Positions 34,406 to 43,095 of a stretch of DNA of 64,000 bases are shown one piece after another. How positions within the stretch are numbered: the stretch's first letter is position 1; every line of letters starts with the position of its first letter. Position numbers and translations under genes: made by a program. Source of the stretch: Defluviimonas aquaemixtae (GTDB lineage: Bacteria > Pseudomonadota > Alphaproteobacteria > Rhodobacterales > Rhodobacteraceae); NCBI RefSeq assembly GCF_900302475.1, contig NZ_OMOQ01000001.1:1860001-1924000 (forward strand), given 5' to 3'. The notes beneath the pieces are model-generated. The model did no database searches. It saw nothing but the letters and a program-made list of their open reading frames with translations, and was not told the DNA's origin.

Positions 34406-34566
34406 TCTTCGTCGCAGCCATCATACTCGGCGCGTTCGTTGGCTGGCGGCGCGCCGCGCGCCGCGGCGGCAACCGACTTGACAAGATCCAATATGCCGCC
34501 ACGCATGCTATCTTCTTCGCGATCCTCGGCCTTTTCGCGACGATCCTCTATTACCGGCTGACCTGA
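34402..34566 (+). CDS. Small membrane protein (54 residues)
   Basis: It starts with ATGA overlapping the stop of the DUF2927 gene and ends six bases before the VWA gene, so it is embedded in the operon. The peptide has two hydrophobic helices (IFVAAIILGAFVGW and AIFFAILGLFATILYY) around a basic loop (RRAARRGGNR), fitting a hairpin inner-membrane protein. No family name is recognised. The tight packing supports it as a real gene. Confidence 0.75.
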   Translation: MIFVAAIILGAFVGWRRAARRGGNRLDKIQYAATHAIFFAILGLFATILYYRLT

Positions 34567-34571
34567 GAGCG

Positions 34572-35753
34572 ATGTTCCTGCCCTTCTTCGAGACATTGCG
34601 CAAGACCGGGGTACCGGTCACCATGCGCGAGTTTCTCAGCTTCCTCGAAGGGATGGCGGCGGGCCTCGTGACCTACGATGTCGACGGCTTCTATTACCTC
34701 GCGCGCGCAGCGATGGTGAAAGACGAACGCCACCTCGACCGGTTCGACCGGGCCTTCGCCGAGGCGTTCAAGGGGCTCGAGACGATCACCCCCGAACAGG
34801 TGATTGAGGCGATCGACCTGCCGCGCGAATGGCTGGAAAAAATGCTCGAGCGGTCGTTGACGCCTGAAGAGATGGCCGAGGTGAGGGCGCTCGGCGGGTT
34901 CGACAAGCTGATGGAGACGCTGCGGCAGCGCCTCGAGGAACAGAAGGGCCGCCATCAGGGTGGCTCGAAATGGATTGGCACCGGGGGGACCTCGCCCTTC
35001 GGCGCCTATGGCTACAACCCCGAAGGCGTTCGTATCGGCCAGAAGGAAAGCCGTCACCAACGCGCCGTGAAGGTGTGGGATCGGCGCGATTTCAAGAACC
35101 TAGACGATCAAGTGGAACTCGGCACGCGCAACATCAAGGTCGCGCTGAAGCGCCTGCGCCGCTGGGCGCGCGAGGGCGCGGCGGAGGAGCTCGACCTGCC
35201 CGGCACGATCCGCGCGACGGCCGAGCACGGCTATCTCGACGTCCAGACCCGGCCCGAGCGGCACAATGCGGTGAAGGTGCTTCTGTTCCTCGATGTGGGC
35301 GGCTCGATGGACCCGCATGTTAAGGTCGTCGAGGAGCTGTTTTCCGCCGCCCGCGCGGAGTTCAAGCACCTCGAATACTACTACTTCCACAACTGCCTCT
35401 ACGAGGGCGTCTGGCGCGACAACCGCCGCCGCTGGGACCGGCAGACGCCGACCTGGGAGGTGCTTCGGACCTATGGCGGCGACTACAAGGCGATCTTCGT
35501 CGGCGATGCCTCGATGTCGCCTTATGAAATTGCCTATCCCGGCGGCGCGAACGAACACTGGAACGCCGAGGCCGGGCAGGTCTGGTTGACCCGCGCACGT
35601 GACCAATGGCCCGCGAATACATGGCTCAACCCGCTGCCTGAACGGCACTGGCAATACACCCAATCGGTTGGCATGATCCGCGAACTGTTCGAGGGGTGCA
35701 TGTTCCCGCTGACCATCGATGGTCTTGGCCGCGCCATGAAGGCGCTGACGTGA
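34572..35753 (+). CDS. VWA-domain CoxE-like protein
   Basis: This 393-residue protein has an N-terminal helical region (MFLPFFETLRKTGVPVTMREFLSFLEGM) and a C-terminal von Willebrand A domain. The MIDAS motif is D241-V-G-G-S245, i.e. the first serine is glycine as in the CoxE family. VWA proteins of this type pair with MoxR AAA+ ATPases, here the gene at 31659, to assemble or activate a metalloenzyme. The intervening genes encode envelope proteins. The enzyme served is not encoded nearby. Confidence 0.88.
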   Translation: MFLPFFETLRKTGVPVTMREFLSFLEGMAAGLVTYDVDGFYYLARAAMVKDERHLDRFDRAFAEAFKGLETITPEQVIEAIDLPREWLEKMLERSLTPEEMAEVRALGGFDKLMETLRQRLEEQKGRHQGGSKWIGTGGTSPFGAYGYNPEGVRIGQKESRHQRAVKVWDRRDFKNLDDQVELGTRNIKVALKRLRRWAREGAAEELDLPGTIRATAEHGYLDVQTRPERHNAVKVLLFLDVGGSMDPHVKVVEELFSAARAEFKHLEYYYFHNCLYEGVWRDNRRRWDRQTPTWEVLRTYGGDYKAIFVGDASMSPYEIAYPGGANEHWNAEAGQVWLTRARDQWPANTWLNPLPERHWQYTQSVGMIRELFEGCMFPLTIDGLGRAMKALT

Positions 35754-35789
35754 TGCACGGGGCACTGCGCCCTTGAACCGGAAAGCTTG

Positions 35790-36719
35790 ATGGGGGAACG
35801 TGACGGCCAGCTTTCGGACAGGGCGCCCGTTGTGCTTCGATCTCTCCTGACGCTTGCAATCGTCGTGGGCCTCGCGGGCTGCAGCCCCGCCACGCTGCCT
35901 ACACGCGGCGCGGAAAACCCCCTGCTTTACGACCGCCGCGAGGTCGCCGTGGCGTCGAAGATCGCGATGCTGGTGCCGGGCGCGTTCGCATCGGCCGACA
36001 TCTTCGAACCCACCGAGGCATGGCGCGACGCGGGCTATGCAATCGTGCACTACCGGTTTCCGGGCATGGACGGCCTGCCGCTCGACCACGCCCTGACCAT
36101 CGACGGGGCGGCCGAGACCATCGTGGCGTTCGCGAAGCAGCATCCCGACAAGAAGATCCGGCTGCTGGGATACTCCACGGGCGGCGCCGTCGTCATTGAG
36201 GCTGCCCGCCGCCTGGAAGGCCGTGACCTTCGCGCCGCGGCGATCGCGCCCGCGCCCGAGCAAGCCGGGGGTTTGCCGACCCTGATCCGCGCCACCGTCG
36301 ACATCATCGGGGCCGCAGCGCGCGCAGGAAGCCTCGACCGCGACGCAGTCTGGGAGGAGTATTTTCGCGTCCTTCTCTTTGGCCGGACGGGACTTTCCGA
36401 TCCCGAACTTGCCCGCCGGTCGCGGCAGATTGTGGAGGCGCTGCGCGACGAGATCGTCGTTCCCGACAACGTGATGTCCGAGTCCCATTCCCGCGATCTG
36501 CGCCGCTGGCGGCTCACCGATGTGCCGCCCTGGCTGAAGACAAGGACGCGCTTTTACGTCGGACGAGAGGACCCCGTATTCTCTCTCGGCCAGACGCTCG
36601 CGCTTGCCCGCAAGGCTGGGAACGGAAAGGTCTACGCCTATTCCCAACAGGGGCATCTTCTGTTTATGACGGCACCTCGGATCTTCGACGACGTGCTGCA
36701 ATTCTTCGAGGGGAGTTGA
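35790..36719 (+). CDS. Alpha/beta-hydrolase lipoprotein
   Basis: This 309-residue protein has a membrane-targeting N-terminus with lipobox GLAGC (Cys at about residue 31) and an alpha/beta-hydrolase fold. The nucleophile elbow is GYSTGG (Ser in LLGYSTGGAVV), the acid lies in the VGREDPVF region and the histidine in QQGHLLF. It is likely an envelope-anchored esterase or lipase-like enzyme. It follows the VWA gene by 36 bp. ATG 35790 is used; TTG 35787 is adjacent. Confidence 0.83.
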   Translation: MGERDGQLSDRAPVVLRSLLTLAIVVGLAGCSPATLPTRGAENPLLYDRREVAVASKIAMLVPGAFASADIFEPTEAWRDAGYAIVHYRFPGMDGLPLDHALTIDGAAETIVAFAKQHPDKKIRLLGYSTGGAVVIEAARRLEGRDLRAAAIAPAPEQAGGLPTLIRATVDIIGAAARAGSLDRDAVWEEYFRVLLFGRTGLSDPELARRSRQIVEALRDEIVVPDNVMSESHSRDLRRWRLTDVPPWLKTRTRFYVGREDPVFSLGQTLALARKAGNGKVYAYSQQGHLLFMTAPRIFDDVLQFFEGS

Positions 36720-36760
36720 CAGGGTCGCAACCGACACGGCGCCGGGCCACACAAGTGCCG

Positions 36761-36800
36761 CGTGGCCGGTTCCTACGTCGGCCTGTAGCGACCGGCCACG
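36761..36800 (+). terminator. Inverted repeat after the hydrolase gene
   Basis: CGTGGCCGGT and ACCGGCCACG form a 10-bp stem with a 20-base loop, 41 bp after the hydrolase stop. It is a possible terminator for the preceding string of genes, though no T-run follows. Confidence 0.4.
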
Positions 36801-36819
36801 TGGAAATGGCGCTGACGGG

Positions 36820-37134
36820 TTATTCTTTCTTGTTCGCGCGCAGCACAGAAAGCTCCGTCACGGGTTTGCGGATCAGCTCCCCGCTCTTGGGCTTGACCAT
36901 GAGATCAAACTCCGTCTGGCGGTCGCCGTCCCCTGCACAGTGCAGAACCCCGAGCTGGCTGCGGTCGCAATCCTGCGGTGCGAGCTGGAGCGCCATTCTC
37001 TCCATTTCCTCGTCGGCGCAGTCGCCGTCAGGATGTGCGGGGATGAACTGATGGACGTGGACGACCTTGCCCGTCCGGCGGTCAAAAACGAAGCACGTTT
37101 TCTTCGGTTTCGCGGTCATTGGATTCAAAAACAT
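36820..37134 (-). CDS. Hypothetical 104-residue protein
   Basis: An ATG at 37134 is preceded by AAAGGAG with seven-base spacing on the minus strand, good evidence for translation. The protein is soluble, contains several cysteines and acidic residues (HPDGDCADEEMERM, APQDCDRSQLGVLHCAGDGDRQ) and a basic C-terminus (LRANKKE). No family is recognised. It lies 21 bp downstream of another unknown gene in the same direction, so the pair is likely a small operon inserted between backbone genes. Confidence 0.6.
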   Translation of the reverse strand: MFLNPMTAKPKKTCFVFDRRTGKVVHVHQFIPAHPDGDCADEEMERMALQLAPQDCDRSQLGVLHCAGDGDRQTEFDLMVKPKSGELIRKPVTELSVLRANKKE

Positions 37135-37155
37135 GTCGATACTCCTTTCCGCCCC

Positions 37156-37491
37156 TCAGGCCCAGTGGTAGATCATCCAGCGCGCCATGCCCTTGGTCTG
37201 GTAGACGCTGATCTTGAATGTCACGCTGGTCACATCCTGACGGAACAGGACCGGCACGAGGTTTCCACTCGTTGTGTTCTGGGTAGGAAAATTCTCGACC
37301 CCGTTCGCACTGACGCATTGAGTTATGAAGGCGTCGGAGGCGTGATGCGACTCACCTGCGGTCCACGTGCTGAAAAGCGAGCAGTCCATGACGGAGTCAA
37401 ATCCATGGACCTGAACTGTGACGGAGTGGCTGTGCGGATCGTCGAAATCTCGCGCCCAGAGCCAGCCAAATTGCATGCCTGTAACGGCCAT
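37156..37491 (-). CDS. Hypothetical 111-residue protein
   Basis: GGAGAAG lies four bases before the ATG at 37491. The protein is soluble, rich in His, Ser, Thr and aromatic residues (FGWLWARDFDDPHSHSVTVQVHGFDSV, TKGMARWMIYHWA), with codon use somewhat less GC-rich than the neighbours. No family is recognised. It has no signal peptide. It is first in a two-gene minus-strand unit with the 104-residue gene, and both look like accessory DNA. Confidence 0.6.
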   Translation of the reverse strand: MAVTGMQFGWLWARDFDDPHSHSVTVQVHGFDSVMDCSLFSTWTAGESHHASDAFITQCVSANGVENFPTQNTTSGNLVPVLFRQDVTSVTFKISVYQTKGMARWMIYHWA

Positions 37492-37738
37492 ATGACTTCT
37501 CCAAATAGCTAGTAAGAATGGGTCGGATCATATCACAAACGGCGTCGATGCGCCACCTGGAGTGGTCTTACATCCATCCGGTTCCCGTACAGGAAGAGGC
37601 ATGGAATCGGCGGCATCGGTGTCCGGCCCGTCATTGTCTTGACGCGGCAGGACCTTCGTCTTCACGATCTGCGCGAACGGCCATCTCGATGGCCTTGGTC
37701 GACTTTCCCTTGCGCCTTGCGCACCCCATATAGAGACA

Positions 37739-38431
37739 ATGCTGAAACTCACCCCGATCCTTCTGGCGATTCTCTACGCGATCGTGCTTTACCGGTTCTC
37801 GGCATGGCAAACCGCCCGGCGGCTCGACGCGCAGTCGACGCCGCTTGCCGATCCGAAGCTTCTGGCGATCACCGACCGGCTGGCCGAGGCGCTCGGTGTA
37901 AAGCGCGTGCCGGTTCATCTCTTCGAGGTCGAGCCCGTCAACGGCCTTGCCGCCCCCGATGGCCGCATCTTCCTGACACGGGGCTTTTACGAGAAGTACC
38001 GCGCGGGCATGGTCACCGGCGAGGAGCTTGCAAGCGTTATCGCGCATGAGCTTGGCCACGTCGCGCTCGGCCATGCGCGACGGAGAATGATCGACTTTTC
38101 GGGCCAGAACGCGATCCGTGTCGTGCTGGCGACCGTTCTCGGACGGATCATCCCCGGTATTGGCGTCTATCTCGCTGGCTTCCTCACCTCGCTTCTCGCC
38201 GCCCGGCTCAGTCGGCAGGATGAATACGAGGCCGACGAGTGGGCCTCGGCGCTTCTCATCAAGGCCGGGATCGGGACGGAACCGCAAAAGAGCCTATTCG
38301 GCAAGCTCGAAGGTTTGACGGGACTTGCCGGCGCGGGCGTTCCAGCCTGGCTGATGAGCCACCCGAAGACCGCAGACCGGATCGCCGCAATCGACGCGAA
38401 CGAGGCGAAGTGGGGCGTCGCGCGGACGTGA
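37739..38431 (+). CDS. M48-family membrane metallopeptidase
   Basis: This 230-residue zinc protease has the HELGH motif (VIAHELGHVALGH) and the third ligand glutamate in QDEYEADEWA. A first hydrophobic segment spans residues 1-22 and another lies after the zinc site (IRVVLATVLGRIIPGIGVYLAGFLTSLLAA). It resembles small HtpX/YggG-like proteases for envelope quality control. It stands alone on the plus strand. Substrate unknown. Confidence 0.88.
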   Translation: MLKLTPILLAILYAIVLYRFSAWQTARRLDAQSTPLADPKLLAITDRLAEALGVKRVPVHLFEVEPVNGLAAPDGRIFLTRGFYEKYRAGMVTGEELASVIAHELGHVALGHARRRMIDFSGQNAIRVVLATVLGRIIPGIGVYLAGFLTSLLAARLSRQDEYEADEWASALLIKAGIGTEPQKSLFGKLEGLTGLAGAGVPAWLMSHPKTADRIAAIDANEAKWGVART

Positions 38432-38473
38432 CGGGCGCGAGGCCTCGCTTTGGCCGTTCCCCTACTGGTGGTC

Positions 38474-38508
38474 AAAAAAAAAACGAGCCGGACCGGAAAC
38501 TGGTCCGG
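38474..38508 (-). terminator. Strong intrinsic terminator on the minus strand with no upstream gene
   Basis: On the minus strand CCGGACC and GGTCCGG form a 7-bp stem with a seven-base loop, followed after CTCG by ten consecutive T. This is a classic intrinsic terminator. No minus-strand gene ends here: the flanking genes (M48 protease and AraC regulator) are both on the plus strand. It may end a short antisense or small RNA starting in 38510-38700. Confidence 0.65.
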
Positions 38509-38603
38509 GCGGATCTCGCTGCCGTCGAAAAACATGAAGTCCAAGATGGTCGAAGGTCCGATCTCGATTTGGCCGTCCGATATCCCGGTGCTATTCTTCG
38601 CCA

Positions 38604-39728
38604 ATGAAGAGCCGCTACGATCCATCCCCCGGTTTGGCTGCCCGCCCGTACTCGTTTTCCGGCGACCCGCTGTCGGATCTTCTGTCCAGTATCCAGCTCT
38701 CCGGCGCGCTTTTCTTTCAGGTCGATGCCAGCGACCCGTGGTGCATCGACATTCCGCACTCGGACGTCTATCGCGCTGAGCTCATGCCGGCGACACGGCG
38801 CGTGATCTCCTATCACGTGGTGGTGGCGGGGCACGGGATAGCAACCGTGACGGGAGACCCTCCAATACCGTTCGAAACCGGCGACATCCTCGTCTTTCCG
38901 CGAGGCGACGGTTACCGCATGGAAAGCGCGCCCGGCGTTCCGCCCGAGTTCGACCGCGCAGCGACCATCGCCTTCTTCCGCGACATGGCGGCTGGGCGGC
39001 TTCCCTACATCGTTGAGGAAGGTGGCGGAGGAGAGCCGCATGCCCGCTTCGTCTGCGGCTTTCTCGGTTGCGATCCGCTGTCCTTCAACCCGCTCTTCGC
39101 CCAGCTTCCACGCCTGCTTGTGATCCGACGCATCCGGGATGGCGACGATACGCTCGCGAAGCTCGTCGACATTACGCTGGCGGAGTTCCGCGTCGACCGC
39201 TGGGGCGGATCGCGCCTGCGGTCGGGTCTGAGCGAGCTCATCTTCGTCGAGGCAGTCCGCCGTTACCTGGCGCAGGAATCCGGGGAGCGAAGGGGATGGC
39301 TTGGCGCGCTCGCCGATCCGGTCGTGGGCGCGGCGCTTCGGGCCATACACGCCGAACCCGCCCGGCCCTGGACTCTTGGCCAACTCGCCTCGCAAGCGGC
39401 CTCCTCGAGATCGGTGCTGGCAGAGCGCTTTGCGGAGGCTACGGGCCTACCGACGATGCGCTATCTCGCCACATGGCGGTTGGAGCTCGCAGCGCGGCTC
39501 CTCGGCGACGGTGGGGTCAAAGTGGGAACGGTTGCGCGGCGCGTCGGCTACAGTTCCGAAGCCGCATTCAGCCGCGCGTTCAAACGGCAAACGGGCCTCT
39601 CGCCAGCCGATTGGCGCGCCGGGCGCCGATCCACCGACGACGTTGCAAACTGCCTCAGTCCAGCGGCTGGGCGCGCTCCACGAGGCGCGCAAAGCAACTC
39701 GCGCCATAGGGTGCCGCTTCGTCATTGA
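38604..39728 (+). CDS. AraC-family transcriptional regulator (cupin sensor)
   Basis: This 374-residue regulator has an N-terminal cupin sensor (residues 20-190; the FETGDILVFPRGDGY strand pair is typical) and a C-terminal AraC helix-turn-helix pair (WTLGQLASQAASSRSVLAERFAEATG and VGTVARRVGYSSEAAFSRAFKRQTGLSPADWR). Residues after about 337 are a nonconserved tail that overlaps the end of the convergent M20 gene by 74 bp, probably from loss of an earlier stop. No target gene is obvious. Confidence 0.88.
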   Translation: MKSRYDPSPGLAARPYSFSGDPLSDLLSSIQLSGALFFQVDASDPWCIDIPHSDVYRAELMPATRRVISYHVVVAGHGIATVTGDPPIPFETGDILVFPRGDGYRMESAPGVPPEFDRAATIAFFRDMAAGRLPYIVEEGGGGEPHARFVCGFLGCDPLSFNPLFAQLPRLLVIRRIRDGDDTLAKLVDITLAEFRVDRWGGSRLRSGLSELIFVEAVRRYLAQESGERRGWLGALADPVVGAALRAIHAEPARPWTLGQLASQAASSRSVLAERFAEATGLPTMRYLATWRLELAARLLGDGGVKVGTVARRVGYSSEAAFSRAFKRQTGLSPADWRAGRRSTDDVANCLSPAAGRAPRGAQSNSRHRVPLRH

Positions 39729-40818
39729 ACTCGTAGGCCGGATGGTGCAGCCCCGCCCCAGGCCCTTGGCCCAGGAAGAGATAGCAGCCGGGCCGCTGCT
39801 CAAGCATGTACGAGAAATCCTCGGCTCCCATCTCGCGGCCGCCTGCGTCATTCACGCCCGCGGCACCCGCGATTTCGCGCGCAACATCGGCTGCGAATGC
39901 GGTCTGGTCAGGCGCGTTGACCGTTGCAGGATAGCCGAGCTCGTAATCGATCTCGGCGCGGACGGCGAAGGCGGCGGCCTGGCCTGTCACGATCTCCTTG
40001 AAGCGGCGTTTGACCTGCATCCGGACCTCCTCGCGGAAGGTGCGGATCGTCGCCACGAACCGGGCGGTCTCGGCGATGATGTTTGACGCGGTTCCGGCAT
40101 GGATCTCGGTCACCGAGACGACGACCTCGTCGAGCGGGTTGACGTTCCGGCTGGCGATGGTCTGGAGCGCGCCGACCATGCCGACGACGGCCGGGATCGG
40201 GTCGATGCATTCGTGAGGATAGGCTCCATGCCCGCCCTTGCCCGTCACGACGACGCGCGCGGTGTCGACGGCGGCCATGATCGGGCCGGGCGTCGTCACG
40301 AAATGACCGAGCGGGATGTTGGGCACGTTGTGCAGCGCGTAAACCTCGGCAATGCCGAACCGCTCCAGTATGCCCTCCTCCACCATCACCTCGCCGCCGC
40401 CGCCCTCCTCCTCGGCGGGCTGAAAGATAAGCGCCACGCGGCCCCGGAAGCGGCGCGTCTCGGCGAGGTATTTCGCCGCGCCGAGAAGCATCGTGGTGTG
40501 CCCGTCATGGCCGCAAGCGTGCATGACGCCCGGCACGGTCGAGGCATGGTCCGACCCCGTCTCCTCCGCGATGGGCAGCGCGTCCATGTCCGCGCGGAGC
40601 CCGATGGTCGGCCCCTCGCCGCGCCCGTTCACGATCGCGACGATGCCGCTTTCGGCGATGCCCTCATGCAGTTCGTCCACGCCGAACGCGCGCAGGCGCT
40701 CGGCGACGAAGGCCGCCGTCCGGTGGCAGTCGAAGCCAAGCTCGGGATGGGCGTGCAGGTGGCGGCGCCACTCGGACATTTCGGGCGCGAAATCGGCGAT
40801 GCGGTTCAGGACGGGCAC
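39655..40818 (-). CDS. M20-family amidohydrolase (hippurate hydrolase / aminoacylase type), copy 1
   Basis: This 387-residue dinuclear zinc amidohydrolase has the metal-site segments RADMDALPI, HACGHDGHTTMLLGAA and FQPAEEEGGGG, followed by the dimerisation domain. It would release an amino acid or amine from an N-acyl substrate in the cytoplasm. It is paralogous to the next gene (same length, MPVLNxIAxxAxEMxxWRRHLHAHPELG start) with 83 bp between, a tandem duplication. Both lie between an AraC regulator and mazG. Confidence 0.9.
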   Translation of the reverse strand: MPVLNRIADFAPEMSEWRRHLHAHPELGFDCHRTAAFVAERLRAFGVDELHEGIAESGIVAIVNGRGEGPTIGLRADMDALPIAEETGSDHASTVPGVMHACGHDGHTTMLLGAAKYLAETRRFRGRVALIFQPAEEEGGGGEVMVEEGILERFGIAEVYALHNVPNIPLGHFVTTPGPIMAAVDTARVVVTGKGGHGAYPHECIDPIPAVVGMVGALQTIASRNVNPLDEVVVSVTEIHAGTASNIIAETARFVATIRTFREEVRMQVKRRFKEIVTGQAAAFAVRAEIDYELGYPATVNAPDQTAFAADVAREIAGAAGVNDAGGREMGAEDFSYMLEQRPGCYLFLGQGPGAGLHHPAYEFNDEAAPYGASCFARLVERAQPLD

Positions 40819-40901
40819 GGGGGCACCTCGCTCATGCAGACCGAACGACGATTCCAGAGTCGCGCGTCACAGGCAATCCCGATTCCGAACACCGACCCGG
40901 T

Positions 40902-42065
40902 TCACTCGATGGGGAGTGCCCGCTCGATGAGCCGCGCGAAATAGCTCGCACCTACCGGCGCGGCGTCATCGCAGAAGTCGAAATCCGTTTCGTGCACCAT
41001 CGGACCGATCCCCTGCCCCATGAAGAGGATCGCGCCCGGGCGCGCGGCCAGCATCGCGCCGAAATCCTCCGACCCCATGAGCGGCGGATGGTCCGAGATC
41101 ACCTTGCCTTCGCCGCTGATCTCGCGCGCCACCGACAAGGCGAATTTCGTGCGGGCCGGATCGTTCACCGTCGGCGCGAGGTCGATCCGGCGCCCAATCT
41201 CGACCTCGACGCCCATCGCCCTGGCGATCCCCTCGCCGATGTCGCGTATCCGGGTGCGCACCATGTCCTGAACCTCCGGCCGATAGCTGCGGATGGTGCC
41301 GCCGATATGGGCCTCGGCCGGAATGACGTTGTGCGCGCTGCCGGCATGGATCTGCGTGATCGAGACGACGAGCGCCTCGCCGGCGTCGTTGTTGCGCGCG
41401 ACGATCGTCTGGATCGCGGTGCCGATCGTCAGCGCCGCCGCGATCGGATCGCGCGTGTCCTGCGGGCGGGAGGCATGGCCGCCGCGCCCCCGGATGCGGA
41501 TGTCGAAATCCGTCACTGCGGCCATGAACGGACCCGGCCGCGTGATGAAGACGCCGAGATCCTGCTTGGGCGAGGTGTGGAGCGCGTAGACCTCCTCAAT
41601 GCCGAACCGCTCCATCATCCCGTCGGCGAGCATCGCCGGACCGCCCTCGCCGGTTTCCTCGCCGGGCTGGAAGATCAGCGCGACGGTGCCGGCGAAGTTG
41701 CGCGTAGAGGCGAGGTACTTCGCCGCGCCCAATAGCATCGTGGTGTGTCCGTCATGACCGCACGCATGCATTCGCCCGGGCACGGTAGAAGCGTGGTCCG
41801 CCCCGGTCGTCTCGGTCATCGGCAGGGCGTCCATGTCAGCCCTGAGACCGACGGTCCGGCCCTCCGCCCGGCCCCGGATCAGAGCGACTATCCCGGTGTG
41901 CCCGATCCCCTCGTGGATATCATCAACTCCTATCTCCCGCAGCCGCGCCGCGACGAACTCCGCCGTCTCGACGCAATCGAGTCCGAGTTCGGGGTGGGCG
42001 TGCAGGTGACGCCGCCACGCCTTCATCTCCCCGGCCATTTCCGCAATACTGTTCAGAACCGGCAT
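40902..42065 (-). CDS. M20-family amidohydrolase, copy 2
   Basis: This 387-residue paralogue of the gene just downstream keeps the same metal-binding elements (RADMDALPMTE, HACGHDGHTTMLLGAA, FQPGEETGEGG). The two proteins are identical in length and differ throughout, so the duplication is old and the substrates have probably diverged. It is the upstream gene of the pair and divergent from mazG across 59 bp, which must hold both promoters. Confidence 0.9.
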   Translation of the reverse strand: MPVLNSIAEMAGEMKAWRRHLHAHPELGLDCVETAEFVAARLREIGVDDIHEGIGHTGIVALIRGRAEGRTVGLRADMDALPMTETTGADHASTVPGRMHACGHDGHTTMLLGAAKYLASTRNFAGTVALIFQPGEETGEGGPAMLADGMMERFGIEEVYALHTSPKQDLGVFITRPGPFMAAVTDFDIRIRGRGGHASRPQDTRDPIAAALTIGTAIQTIVARNNDAGEALVVSITQIHAGSAHNVIPAEAHIGGTIRSYRPEVQDMVRTRIRDIGEGIARAMGVEVEIGRRIDLAPTVNDPARTKFALSVAREISGEGKVISDHPPLMGSEDFGAMLAARPGAILFMGQGIGPMVHETDFDFCDDAAPVGASYFARLIERALPIE

Positions 42066-42124
42066 GGTCTCGCCTCCCTCGATACGGCCAGCCTAGACCA
42101 ACACGCGAATGGGAAGGAAGCCCG

Positions 42125-43003
42125 ATGAGCGGCGACGACAGCCAGCAACTTTGCCTCGACCCCCATGGCGGCATGCCCCGGCTTCTTGAGATCATGGCCC
42201 GGCTGCGCGATCCCGAAACCGGCTGCCCATGGGATGTCGAACAGGATTTCGACACGATCGCCCCCTACACGATCGAGGAGGCCTACGAGGTCGCCGACGC
42301 GATCGAACGGCGCGCCTGGGCCGAGCTGCGGGGCGAACTCGGCGATCTTCTCCTGCAAACAGTCTATCATGCGCAGTTGGCCTCGGAAGCGGGTCATTTC
42401 GACTTCGACGCGGTGGTCCGTTCGATCTCCGACAAGATGGTCGCGCGCCATCCGCATGTCTTCGGCGGCGAATCTCGCGACAAGACCGCCGACGATCAGA
42501 CCCGCGACTGGGAGCGGATGAAGGCGGCCGAGCGTGCGGGCAAGGCCGAGCGGGGCACGCTCGACGGGATCGCGGCGGGGCTCCCGGCGCTGACGCGGGC
42601 GCTTAAACTGCAGAACCGCGCGGCGCGTGTCGGCTTCGACTGGCCCTCGACCGATGATGTGATCGACAAGATCACCGAGGAGGCGCGGGAGCTGAACGAG
42701 GCGCGCGAGACGATGAGCGAAGCCGAGACCTTCGAGGAATTCGGTGATCTTCTCTTCGTCGTCGCCAATCTCGCCCGCCATCTGAAGATTGACCCCGAGG
42801 CGGCACTTCGCGCGGCGAACGCCAAGTTCACGCGACGGTTCCGCGCCATCGAAGTCGCGCTCGCCGCGCTCGGTAGGCGGCCCGAAGAATCGGACCTGGC
42901 CGAGATGGACGCGCTATGGGACGCGGCCAAACAAGCTGAAAAGGCAGACGTGAACGAAGTGGAAGTTGAATCGCATGGCAAACGAGCCGCACGCCAATCT
43001 TGA
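42125..43003 (+). CDS. mazG: Nucleoside triphosphate pyrophosphohydrolase MazG
   Basis: This 292-residue protein has two tandem MazG domains. The first carries the EExxE-x(n)-ExxD metal motif (IEEAYEVADAIERRAWAELRGELGDLLLQTVYHA, about 42-80), and the second has EEARELNEARE and EEFGDLLFVVANLARHL. It hydrolyses noncanonical and canonical NTPs to NMP and PPi. The N-terminal GGMPRLLEIMARLRDPETGCPWDVEQ is diagnostic. It is longer than E. coli MazG by a charged C-terminal tail of about 25 residues. Confidence 0.93.
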   Translation: MSGDDSQQLCLDPHGGMPRLLEIMARLRDPETGCPWDVEQDFDTIAPYTIEEAYEVADAIERRAWAELRGELGDLLLQTVYHAQLASEAGHFDFDAVVRSISDKMVARHPHVFGGESRDKTADDQTRDWERMKAAERAGKAERGTLDGIAAGLPALTRALKLQNRAARVGFDWPSTDDVIDKITEEARELNEARETMSEAETFEEFGDLLFVVANLARHLKIDPEAALRAANAKFTRRFRAIEVALAALGRRPEESDLAEMDALWDAAKQAEKADVNEVEVESHGKRAARQS

Positions 43004-43035
43004 GCAGCCTTTTCCGAGTTCTTTGATCGGGTATT

Positions 43036-43064
43036 GACCGCGCCTGCCGCATCGGCAATAACCG
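43036..43064 (+). promoter_or_regulatory. Promoter of the iron-binding protein gene
   Basis: TTGACC and AATAAC with an exact 17-base spacer lie 32 bp before the ATG of the periplasmic binding protein. No clear Fur or Irr box could be made out around it. Confidence 0.55.
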
Positions 43065-43095
43065 CGCTGTGAATATCTGACTAAAGGAGTCGACT

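Noticed and set aside
35100..36752. 550-codon minus-strand open frame
   Set aside because: Lies opposite the VWA and hydrolase genes, both with catalytic motifs; the antisense product has no recognisable fold.
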